25,362 bases of DNA from Pigoraptor vietnamica (taxonomy: Eukaryota; Opisthokonta; Filasterea): assembly GCA_943704525.1 (NCBI GenBank), contig CALSCQ010000682.1, positions 1 through 25,362 of the forward strand, in the 5' to 3' direction. Both the position numbers and the translations under genes were made by a program. A model generated the notes under the pieces. It made no database searches. It saw nothing but the letters and a program-made list of their open reading frames with translations, and was not told the origin of the DNA. Each line of letters opens with the position of its first letter. Within the stretch, counting starts at the first letter, position 1. Positions 12,954 through 23,221 of the stretch are shown piece by piece.

Positions 12954-13198
12954 ATACTATTAATACATGTGAAGCTCTAGTCAGCGTAATCATCATCAGT
13001 ATGTTTGACTGAATTGCATTGGTTGTGCGCCAACATCTGGTTCGTACTGTCATTATTTTGCGCACAAGAAAGTGCTTTTAATGTGCTCCAGAACCAATGT
13101 GCAGCCCAGCCTCCGGCTCCTGCGCACTGCCAGCGCAAAAGACCGCCTCAGTGGTAGTGAAACTGATTCATTAGACCGAGCCTGCCTCAGTTTAAAGT
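12951..13198. other. Non-coding stretch downstream of the RUN/PH gene
   Basis: Relatively AT-rich sequence between the poly(A) tract and the stop codon of the minus-strand RUN/PH gene, presumably its 3' UTR. No gene seen. Confidence 0.3.
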
Positions 13199-16100
13199 TT
13201 AATCCATGTACACCGTCAGCTCACGCCCGGTGTGCGACCGATACGTTTCCGCTATCTTTCCCGACACTCGCTCCATTTCCTCAGCGGACGCAAACGACAA
13301 ATGCCAGTCCTTCTCCGGCAGCGCCTCTCTGAATTCGACGTGGCAGTACGTGGGCAAATCGCGGACCTTCCACAGAGACGACAGCGACCCGATGGTGCGC
13401 GACGAGACATGCGTAAACACGTGCGTGGAATGGTCCTCGAGGACAACGTGGATGCACCGCGTCGTCATAATAAGCGAGCACGCCATGTACCCGCGGCCGA
13501 TCGGCGGCGGCGGCGGCTGGACGACCTCGCCACCACCTGCGACCGCTAGTATTGGCTTCAACACGATTCCGCCGATGAACGTCAGCGGCTTCTCGATGAT
13601 CTGAAGAGGGAGACCGAGCAAATCGAGCGCGGCGGAAGGGTCGAACCAGTTCGGCTGCGGGTCGTGCGCGCATGGGGCCGCGTTCGAGGCGCGTATGGCC
13701 GAGGAAAGCCGTACCAGCCACTCGTTGCGCTCGGCGACGCTGGCCATCTGAAGAACGACCGTGGCGGCGGGTGCTGCCAGCGTCAGCTCGCATGGGCAGT
13801 TCTTACGCTCCGCGGTCGCCGCCGAGCGCAAGGGGAGGACGCTCAGGACTTCGCCCGGGAATTCGTCGTTGTCCACCACAATTAGCATGTCCGAGAGCAG
13901 GAAGAGGCGCACCTGCACTTCTGCCGCCCGCCCGTCGGTCGTGAGAAGGACGGCATCGACGACCGCGTGCAAGCAACGCGCACCGTCCTGCAGCGGGTGC
14001 GCGGCGATGAGGTTGATAGCGCGGAGCCACAGCTGCTGCTCGGCGTACGACGGCGCCGCAAGGGAGAAGACCTTTCCCGACACAATCACGTCAAATGCGT
14101 AGGGGTGGTCGTGATCCATGACACGGCGAGTCAGACACCGCGTCCCCGCAAGGCGCGCCCGCTGCTTCGGCGTCGTCTCGTGCTCGCTGCGGAAGTGCAG
14201 GAGCGACCCGCCTCGCAGCGCAAAGAAATTCGGCTTCCACGCAGTGATCTTGTAATAGTGGCCCTTGTAATTGAGGCGCCCGGAGAGCACGGCTTCGGGC
14301 ACTCCCTGCACGTGACCGTGGTCGTCGGCGGTGGCGGCCGCCATCCATTGAAAGAGAGGTACGGGCGTTGGCGGTGCAGGCGGATGCCCGCGCACACGAA
14401 GGGACATAAGCGCGAATTCCAACTCGTCCGCGCGCGCGTGCGGGCCGACTTCCTTTCCCTCGCTCACAGCGCGGCCGCGCTCGCCGCTATCCTTTCGCTT
14501 CGACACCTCCACGTCGAGACGTTCCCATTCGTCCGCGTCCTCGTCCGTGTCCAGTAGGTCCGTGTGCGACACGAGGGATGCCAGCGACGAAATAGGCTTG
14601 AGCATTGTTGATAGCAGACGCTCTTGGGTGGTGTCGGACGCTGTCGTGCTGTCCATGCTGGCGGCCGACGGCGGCGACTCCAGGTGATCGCGCTCCGACA
14701 GAGAGTCCAGCCGAGTGTGGGCGTGCGCCAGGGGCACCGGTTTGGCCGGCGCCGGCTGCGACTGGTGCGAAAAGGACCGAAACCGAAAGAGGCCGCCGCC
14801 GCTCTCCTGCTCCTCGGGTTGCGCCACAAATGTCTGCCCGCGCGCCCGCTTTTCGCCCCCGGCACCCCCTTGCTGCTGCTGCGTTGTTGGCGGCGCAGCG
14901 GGCCCCGCATCGGCGATGGCGTCCGTGTGCCAGTGGACAATCGCGTACATGAGAAACTCGCCGACAGCGGCTTGCTCGCCCAGACCCGGCTCGACGGTCG
15001 GCAAAAAGGCATCGATCGCAGCGCAGCGCGTGTGGTCCTCCATGTCGAACACGGGGCCGTGTTTGTTCATCGTCGCCGCGAGGATGATCCCGTCGAGAAG
15101 CGAGCGACCGCACGCGCGGTCCTTCGTTAGCAACACTTCCGCGGCGCCGTCCGCGAACGTGAGCGTGAGCGACTGCCAATGCAGGCCGACTTCAACGTTG
15201 CGAATAGATTTGATGACGTGGCGCGAGTCCACGCGGAATCGAACCGCAGGGTCCGAAGCGCGCGAAAGGACATACACGGCGTCGCTTGAAACGCACACAT
15301 GCGCGGTGCGTTCGCGATACGCAACCATCGAAGGCCTGCGGACCTTCACCAGACGAAGAATGCGCTCGCGATCGCCGGTGAGGACATGCACGGCTAGCGT
15401 CAACTGGAGGCTCGTGTCGACGGGAACCACGCCCACGGTCGCCCCTGGTGTAGGGGCTGCACCCGGCGAGCAAGTAACGAGCCACGCCAGATCAGCAATG
15501 ACGCGGCACAAAACGTATCACGTCAGGCGCGATCAGATGGGAAAAAAGAAACACAACTGTACGCACCTTCCGGGACAGCGTCGAGGGGCACTGTTGACTC
15601 GGCCACCGAGAGGGTTGCTTCGCTGTTCGCCGACGTGCGCGTGGACGACACCGCGGACAGGTCGGAGAAGCGAATGTCCTGGACCGACGTGAGCATGTTC
15701 TCCTTCGCGCGCATCATGTAGCGTGCGTACACGGCGTCCGCGTCTTCCTCCTCGTACCCCGACGATGTGCGTCGCGTGCGAACGTCCTTGGTCGCGGTGC
15801 TGCGCGCCTCCCAATCGCCGCATCCCATCTCTCCATCGGTACGACCCCCCGTCTGTTCGCTTGCGATTTGCGCCGACGCGTTGGAAGAAGTGCGCGACAT
15901 ATCCTCCGCCGCGTCAGTCGCTGGTTCTAAGGGCGCGGGTTCGATGGCCGGCGGCGACGTCGCCAACCCCGCCGGTTGCTGGGCCTTCGGCTTCTTTTTC
16001 CTACCACCCGACGGACTCTTCTCCAGCATACCCGCGCTCCCGCGTCGCCCGTCTTTCCTCGTACTAACAGGGACTGAGAGCGACGCATCGTCAGAAGCAG

Positions 16101-18123
16101 GGGGCAAGACGACGGCCGCAATCGCAGTGTCGTCGGCGGCAGCCATCGACTGCCCCTCGGGTATCCGCAGTGTGTTCACAACGGAAGGCGGCGCCGGCGT
16201 TGTTTGCAACACGGGCGCAGTTCGCGCCACGGCTGCTTCCGAACCGGAGCCGGTGCGAATGGCGCGCACATCGCCGTCAGTGCCCGCTTCCTTGTGCGTC
16301 ACACCCGCGTCAGCAGCGGGCACCGGCACGGGAGGCGCATCCGCGGCACTCGACGAGGAGACGGACAGTGTGTCCGGGGCGTCCTCAGGCGTCTCGGGAA
16401 TGGGTCTGGACACCGCGTCCACGGACAGCGACTCGTGGCTTGCATCGCCCGTCGTGCCAGCCGTCTGCGCAAGAGCGCTGCCGTCCGCAATGCGCGTTGC
16501 GCTCTTTACACGCCGCCGCGAGGTACCGCCCTTGGACCCCTCCGACACAGACGCCTTCTTCTTCCTCCGCGCCGTGTGCGAGTACACAAGCGCCGCATCG
16601 TCGTGTTGGTGCGGTGCAGGCGAACCCGAAACGACCAGGTCAGCGGACAGCGCAGCGACCGGCGTGTCGTCGGCGGGCGCAGGCGGCGTTTCCGTCCCCG
16701 CGTTTTCCTTCGGCTGGAGCGCAATCGCCTCGGCGGCGGGCTTCGACTCCCCAATCGCATCGATCTTGCCCTTGATGCTCTCGGTGGCCTGGCTCAGCGC
16801 GCGCGCAAATCGAGACGCAAAGACGCCGAGGGCGCCCTCTTCAGCGGCCGGTGCAGGTGGGGTCGGTGGTGGCTGCGCTGGCGGCGGCGCTTGCGCGGTC
16901 GGTGCGGAACCAGCCGACGTTTCTGCGCCCGCTGCCTCGGCGGCCAACTCCGCGCGCGGCGGCTGCGGGGAGTGGGGCGCCGAGACGGGAATGGACGAGG
17001 GCGCTGATACCGGACCCGTCGACGGTGGAAGCTGCAGCGTCTGAAGGCCGCGTGCGTCGAGGTCGGCATCGTCAAACGGGATGCGAAATGTGAGCCTCGC
17101 AGCGCCGGACATGAGAGTCTGCAGAATGAGAAAGCGCTCGCGGTCCATGAGGAACGCGTAGGGCTCGTAGAAGGAGGCGCGCGTGTGCGTGTCGCTGCCG
17201 AAGCTGTCGAGATAGCTCTCGATCATCCCCTCGTTTAGCGCGTGCCTGCGAAGGGTTAGACGGTGGTGTTTGTTGTTGGCGAGCCACAACACAAACCAAA
17301 CCGCCCAAAAAACTCACGAAGAAAGCAGCAAACCCAGTGTATAACGCGAGACAGAAGCGCAGACAAAAAAACATTCCGCGGGCAGAACGGAATCGAACGC
17401 AGTCACTCGGGATAGGACAGCGCGCAACAACAAAGCCACTGGACGCGCGACGAGAGTGCAGATGCTCACCTCAGCCACGCGCGACAACGCCCAGAGTCCG
17501 TTTTGACGTACACGAGCGAGCCGAGCATCACAAGGTCGTCCTTCTGCACAAACTGCGACACGTACTCCCAATAGTCGCGCTTTTTCTTCAGCCCGTGGCG
17601 GAAGATCGCATCCAGCGTATCGCAGAGCTGGAGTAGGCTCGGGTCGCGCTTGCCGACAACGGCCATGTGCCCGTCGGAGCCGCAGTAGTTGATTTGAAGC
17701 TGCAATAGGCGACCGCGTGTGAGTCATCGCACGTCATAGCGCGCTAGCACTCAAGCCGAAGCACTGCCCTCGCACTGAACCCAGGGACAACGGCAAAGTG
17801 TGGGAAGACCACAGCACATTGAGAGAGGCCTATTCGCGCCCAAGTTGAGTGCAAGTAGACATGAACGACGACAGCCGAAGCTACTACAGCTCACGCAGTT
17901 GCATACGGCCAAAACGCTGAGAGGCGGATTCCTCGGGAAGCAACGCACCAGCCATCATCAGATCTGCCACCGAGGACAGCCACTGCGGCGGCAACAGCAC
18001 ACTCACATCTTTGATGAGGGACGAGGCCAGCTCAAGCAGCGCATTCTTGTGGGCATTTTCCTCACGCAGACGCTCGGCGCTCGGCTGCTGCACCTTGCTA
18101 AGGAAGCCCTTCAGCCCGTCCAT
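13199..18123 (-). CDS. RUN-domain protein with C-terminal PH domains
   Basis: Four exons: 18123-18007, 17699-17470, 17245-15567, 15456-13199; 1428 codons including stop, phases consistent. Residues about 25-185 form a RUN domain: LCDTLDAIFRHGLK, then ALNEGMIESYLDSF and FYEPYAFLMD. RUN domains bind small GTPases (Rab, Rap, Arl) or motors in endosome and lysosome trafficking. Residues about 190-675 are Ala/Pro/Ser-rich, low complexity and probably disordered, with Lys/Arg-rich patches. Around 1060-1175 a PH domain is clear (GRLNYKGHYYKITAWK, FFALRGGSLLHF, ending in SYAEQQLWLRAINLI). A second PH-like unit follows (LFLLSDMLIVVDND ... AERNEWLVRLSSAI), and the last 130 residues look like a third beta-rich, membrane-binding-type module. 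It is much longer than typical PLEKHM proteins but the logic, GTPase adaptor plus lipid binding, is similar. ATG 18123 is the first in frame. Confidence 0.88.
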
Positions 18124-18589
18124 CTCGCCAAAACCGCGCGCGATTGCGCAAGAGACGCGTGCGCAGGGCCAGGGTTCCCCCCGCGCACGTGAGAGAGTCC
18201 CACTTTCGCGCACAAGAGCGGGAGCTTCACAGCGCCACTTTTGTGTTCGCCCTGCTTTCGTGGAGAACAATATTTTCAGCTGAGTTTGATATTACGCGAC
18301 GCACGTGAGTGTTCACGTGACAATAGACAGCACGTGACTCCGCCCTCTTACCGCGAACCAGTGTGGAGCCATTGAGGTCATCACGCGCATGTTTGGCCTT
18401 GTCCCTCGTATTCGCCGCTACTCTACTCGCGCTGCCATTCTTTCTGCTGCGCTTCAAGAGGTCAGTGTATACGCGCGACGGATTCAGGCTGTGGAGGAAA
18501 ACGGTGGTTTTAAGTCGAGTCCCTTGGCCTGCGTGCGCGCGTGACGTGGCACTCCCGGCGGCCGCTGCGGCGGTGCGCCAGACGGCCTC
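18124..18589. promoter_or_regulatory. Divergent promoter (RUN/PH gene / J-protein gene) with four CACGTG boxes
   Basis: A 466-nt head-to-head intergenic region. CACGTG hexamers lie at 18186-18191, 18302-18307, 18314-18319 and 18331-18336; the last three fall within 35 nt and each is followed by A (CACGTGA). This is the E-box/G-box recognised by bHLH or bZIP factors. Transcription starts cannot be placed. Confidence 0.5.
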
Positions 18590-19342
18590 ATGGAGGTGAA
18601 CAAGGACGAGGCGCAGCGGTGCGTCGATCTTGCGAAGCGTTTGCTGCGGGAGGGCAGCTATTCGCGTGCCGAAAAGTTTCTCCGCAAATCCCTTGCGCTC
18701 TATCCGATCGACGGCGCCGCGGAACTCCTCGCGACGGCCGTTGAAAAATCACGCGCGCGAGAGGAAGATGACGGTGCTGCCGACCGCAGCGAAGCGAACG
18801 GAGTGCCGCATCGGTCTGAGGATGATGGAAGGCACGCTTCCCGACAAGCGCACGCGGCGGAGGCGCCAAATTTGCGACGGAGGGCATCGCCTTCCCGCCA
18901 CGCCGCGGCAAACGGCGCTCCCGCGTCCTCGGCGGACCTGGGTACGCCTGAACAGCGCGAGGCCGTGAAGAAGATTCGCGAGTGCAAGACGCTCTACGAC
19001 GTGCTTGGGGTGTCGAAGGACTGCAGCGAGGCGGACGTGAAGAAGGCATACAAAAAGGTGCGCTTTTGTTTGTTCAACTTTCTCTCTCTCTTTGCTGGCG
19101 CGCGCGTGTGTGTTTATGTTTGTGGTCGTACATGCGTGCGTGCATCGTGTCTCACGTGAGCCTATCGGTCAGCTTGCACTGCAGTTCCATCCGGACAAGA
19201 ACAAGGCCAAAGGGGCAGACGAGGCGTTCAAACGTGAGTTCACTACTCGCACGCATGCGTGTCTGGTTAGCTTTGGGGGATTGCATATGTGTGTATGTGT
19301 GTGTGCGTGTGTGTGTGTGTGTGAGTGTGTGTGTGTGCGTGC

Positions 19343-19398
<56 letters not shown>

Positions 19399-19419
19399 GT
19401 GTGTGTGTGTGCGTGCGTG

Positions 19420-19461
<42 letters not shown>

Positions 19462-20626
19462 AGAGTGTGTGTGTGTATGTGTGTATGTTTTTAGTGTGTG
19501 TGTGTTTGGGGGGGGGTTACATATTCCTGTGCACTCGGCTACTTGTGTCGTGGCATGGTGCCGTGCAATAATCGGCAGCGCTGAACGGCCGTCGGGTGTC
19601 TGTAGGCATCAGCAAGGCATTCACGGTACTCAGCAACCCCCAAAAGAAGGCCGAGTACGACCAAATCGGGGAAGAGTCGCCTGCCCTCGGTGGCGCCGGC
19701 GGTGAGTGGCAGTCGGCTCTCTATGGCCTGTTGAGAGTGCTTTCGCCAATGGTCCATCGACCGCACCCATGCAGGACCCCGCTACCGGCAGTTCGACGAC
19801 GGCCTGACTCCAGAGGAGCTCTTTTCAATGTTTTTTGGGGCGCAACCGGCATTTGCGGGTCGGAGAGGCGAGTCCTTCTTCGTTTTCTTGCGTTGCAGCT
19901 CGTTGTACCTGGCCGTTGCGACGATGGCGTATGGAGACTGCGTGCCTTTCGTTGCGCGAGGCAGTGCTCTGTGTGAGCTTGATGTTGGTGCCTGCGGGAC
20001 GTGGGACGATGCTACTGACGCTTGTGTGTTCGGGGCGCTTACTCTCCGGTGCCGACATCATCGCAGGCACGACGTTCTACTACTCGTCCGGTCGGCGTGG
20101 CCAGCAGGGGTATCCTCAGCACCATCGCGCGCAGGCTCACGACGACTCGGAATGGGGCTTCTCGCTCGGCCAGCTGTTGCCGCTGGTGATTCTGCTCGTG
20201 CTCGCGTTCCTGTCCGGTCCAGGGTCGGACACGCCCGTGTTCCGCTTTGACGCGGCCGCCCCGTTTGTCGTCGCACGGGAGACGGCCAAGCGCGGGGTGC
20301 CCTTTTACGTGAAGGAGGACTTTCCCAAGAAGGACCGCCGGTACATCGCGCGGGTGGACGAGGAGGTCGAGAGCTACCTGCGGCACAACCTCGAGATGGC
20401 GTGCAAAAGCGAGCGCAACCTCAAGGCGAATGAGGAGTATTACGCCAAGTACTCGGGCAGCCGGGAACGACTGCAGCACGCCAAGGACATGACGACGCCC
20501 TCGTGCGACGCGCATGACCTCTTCTTGCGGCAGGGCTACAAGGCCTACCGCCACTTTGCCGACAACGTGGCCGAGGCGAAGGCAAGGGCGCGCCAACAAA
20601 ATGCGCAGATGCCGCCGGTCGCGTGA
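18590..20626 (+). CDS. ER membrane J-protein, DNAJB12/DNAJB14 type
   Basis: Five exons: 18590-19057, 19173-19233, 19606-19701, 19775-19858, 20067-20626; 422 aa, phases consistent. The N-terminus (NKDEAQRCVDLAKRLLREG ... AEKFLRKSLALYP) matches the helical N-terminal segment of DNAJB12/14. The J domain spans about 140-205, with YDVLGV and the HPD motif at residues 162-164, so it should stimulate Hsp70 ATPase. A Gly-rich and DPEDLF-like segment (TPEELFSMFFG) follows. One transmembrane helix lies at about 270-287 (LLPLVILLVLAFL). The C-terminus (FYVKEDFPKKD, VESYLRHNLEMAC) is the DUF1977 domain that defines this family. The J domain should face the cytosol at the ER membrane, in ER-associated degradation. 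Intron 2, inside the J domain, is filled by a TG microsatellite. Confidence 0.93.
19285..19506 (+). repeat. (TG)n microsatellite with an internal (TA)n run, in intron
   Basis: About 220 nt of TG repeats with CG interruptions and a TATATATATATATATA run near 19420-19437, ending in a nine-G run. It lies in intron 2 (19234-19605) of the plus-strand J-protein gene, starting about 50 nt after the donor. Sense is (GU)n. Confidence 0.95.
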
Positions 20627-20844
20627 GCCGCGTTGCGGAAATTAACGAGTTAGAGCACTGTCATTGCAGCAATTGGACTGTGAGCACTGGAGAGTCTGAG
20701 TACTGGAGAGTCTGAGAACAACCGATTCACTGCTTTGCGCGAATCGCGGCGCCACAAAGCGCGCGACCACACATGAGCAACACGCAACTGCTGACGCTGC
20801 ACGCACACACGCGAGGGAAGGGACGACACAAGTCGATGGCAGGC
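20627..20844. other. Convergent intergenic region with a 16-bp duplication
   Basis: Tail-to-tail 3' regions of the J-protein and IFT20 genes. A 16-nt unit, actggagagtctgagt, occurs at 20686, and its first 15 bases recur at 20702. No coding sequence seen. Confidence 0.6.
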
Positions 20845-21512
20845 CTACTTCTGCATCGTAAAATGCTCAATAAACTCCTCCTGATCGGCCCTGATCTTCG
20901 TGAGAGAGTCGTACTGGGCACGCAACCTGCGAACGCGGAAAGGGAGAGTGAGCGGCAATGTAACACCCGCGCTGAAGGTCAGTACCTGCGAACATAGCGA
21001 TTCAATTGGAATGCGAACACGCACCGCTCGAGCTCAATTTCCTTCTCGACAATCAGCGCGTGGTACTGCAACTGCTGCGCCTCGCGCTGCTTTGCAATCG
21101 ACTTGAGCAAATTGCGAGAGCCAATGGCCTGCCAGGCGGAACCGAAGTGAGTGGTCTTGCGCAAACATACACAGCATCGTAATGACCCCACTTACACACA
21201 AACACACACGCACACACTACACACACTTTCTGTTCTCAAGCACGGTCAACATTCAAAAAAAAGTAAAAGATCGGCGTTCGGACAGTGGCTCAATTGGTAC
21301 AGCATCGTCACAAACAAAGACGCGCGATGTGCTGTGTTCCAAATGCCATACCTTGAGCTTTTCGCGGTCGACTTCTTGCGCGAGCTTCTCGACAATGTCA
21401 ATGAAACCGCCGGTGATTTCCTGAAATTGGTTGATGCCTGGAACGGAAGAGTCACGCTCACTACATTGCCATGCATATGTACGCACGCTCGCACACGCGC
21501 ACATGCACCCAC

Positions 21513-21607
<95 letters not shown>

Positions 21608-21857
21608 ACACACACACATACACAGCATACACACACATTAACAGTTGTCGCCATCGGGGCCATCACACATCGTACTCACGGTCCACAAACTCCTTGCACT
21701 CCTCGCGCAGCTCCTGCGTTTCATTGAACCGTTCCACCTCAAGCACGCGAATTCGGCCCAGGTCGTCAAAGTACATCCCGCTGGGCGTCTTCGGGTTCTG
21801 TGTGCTCGCAATCTCGCGTATTTTGGCGCCCTCCATCATGCTCTCCGTCATAGGCAT
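20845..21857 (-). CDS. IFT20: Intraflagellar transport protein IFT20
   Basis: Four exons: 21857-21680, 21437-21352, 21128-21025, 20926-20845; 149 aa, phases consistent. The protein matches IFT20 along its length: [42 protein letters not shown], then [16 protein letters not shown]-like ([18 protein letters not shown]) and the final [12 protein letters not shown]. It is a small all-helical coiled-coil protein of the IFT-B complex, which in animals also shuttles between Golgi and cilium. The first ATG in frame is at 21857, with a second two codons on; about 20 residues precede the conserved region. The gene is head-to-head with LC8 and shares a 524-nt promoter region carrying an X-box. The first intron (21679-21438) contains a CA microsatellite. 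Confidence 0.95.
21497..21613 (+). repeat. (CA)n microsatellite, sense (GU)n in IFT20 intron 1
   Basis: CA tract with CG interruptions, entirely within intron 1 (21679-21438) of the minus-strand IFT20 gene, starting about 65 nt after the donor. The pre-mRNA carries (GU)n. Confidence 0.95.
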
Positions 21858-22017
21858 GGCCGCAGGAAGAGAAGGGCACGGCGCGCACGAAACGATTTGA
21901 CGCTCGTGTGAGCAAATACAGCGACTGTTGAGTCCGATTTGAGCTCCCCGTTTCACAGCAGAGCCAAATTCCTTAGCCAATCACGTGATCAGAATACACG
22001 GAATAATCCCGGATCGA

Positions 22018-22032
22018 GTTGTCCATGGCAAC
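22018..22032. promoter_or_regulatory. X-box (RFX-type site)
   Basis: GTTGTCCATGGCAAC fits the RFX X-box consensus (RYYNYY, 1-3 nt spacer, RRNRAC) at every position, with half-sites GTTGTC and GGCAAC and a 3-nt spacer. It lies 161 nt upstream of the IFT20 ATG and about 180 nt upstream of the LC8 5' UTR donor. RFX factors drive ciliary genes in animals and choanoflagellates. Confidence 0.7.
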
Positions 22033-22057
22033 GATCTCTGGCACTTGTCCTTGGGGA

Positions 22058-22096
22058 GCCTGTGGGGTGCCTGTGGGGCGCCTGTGGGGTGCCTGT
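22058..22096. repeat. 11-bp short tandem repeat
   Basis: Unit gcctgtggggt or gcctgtggggc begins at 22058, 22069, 22080 and partially at 22091. It is in the IFT20/LC8 intergenic region. Confidence 0.85.
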
Positions 22097-22282
22097 CGCA
22101 CACACACAGCTGCTTTGGTTTCATGCCGGTGATAAACGACCCGCTATCGACAAAGGAAAAGCAACACCTGAAGAACTCTCTCTCTTTTTTGACGAAGAAA
22201 GCCCCTAAGGTAAAGCGTCACGCAATCGTGTGCTCACTGCGCTCTCTTGTTCACTGCGCACACTTCGCGCACATTTTTCTAA

Positions 22283-22651
<369 letters not shown>

Positions 22652-22896
22652 GAGGGGAATGTTGGGCGCCGCGCTGCGTGCCTGCGTTTGCCGTTTGCGT
22701 CTCGCTGTAAAATTTCGAAAAGAGAATTCCGGTCATTATTATATGGACAACGTTGCTGTTTGAAGATGCAGTACAACAGGCACGACGCAGGCAGTGCCGG
22801 GAGTAGAATGACACGATCGCAGTCCCTCAGTGCGGAATGGAGACGTTCGCGGCATTTTTCAGACGCAGGGCATTTACTGCACGGTAGTACAACAAC
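22652..22896. other. LC8 3' flank
   Basis: Downstream of the LC8 stop; no gene is seen. An AT-rich patch near 22705-22745 may hold the polyadenylation signal, but no canonical AATAAA was found. Confidence 0.3.
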
Positions 22897-23150
22897 ACAG
22901 GAGAAGGAAGCAGAGCAATATGAACAAGGGAAGAGGGAAGCGTGCGATACAGGAGAAGGAAGAAGAGGAATATGACCAAGGGAGAGAGAAGCGCGATACA
23001 GGAGAAGGAAGCAGAGCAATATGAACGGGAAGAGGGAAGCGTGCGATACAGGAGAAGGAAGCAGAGCAATATGAACAAGGGAAGAGGGAAGCGTGCGATA
23101 CAGGAGAAGGAAGAAGAGGAATATGACCAAGGGAGAGAGAAGCGTGCGGT
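22897..23150. repeat. Purine-rich minisatellite, five units of 49-52 bp
   Basis: Units begin with acaggagaaggaag at 22897, 22949, 22998, 23048 and 23100. Two variants occur: A (gcagagcaatatgaac) and B (aagaggaatatgacc), in the order A, B, A, A, B. The plus strand is strongly purine-biased. The array lies between the convergent LC8 and kinase genes. The pattern implies duplication of an A-B dimer. Confidence 0.9.
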
Positions 23151-23221
23151 ATGCGGCGTCGCAACATGGCAGCAGTTGGTTCTGGCGAATGGCCCGGCTG
23201 CAGAGGCGCTGTTCGGCCGTA

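Noticed and set aside
15767-17044. Long plus-strand open frame of about 425 codons
   Set aside because: It is the antisense shadow of the Ala/Pro-rich linker of the RUN/PH gene; high GC keeps several frames open.
17380-17420. Second tRNA-like T-loop (gttcgattc on the minus strand)
   Set aside because: The flanking bases do not form a T-stem, and the position is an intron of the RUN/PH gene.
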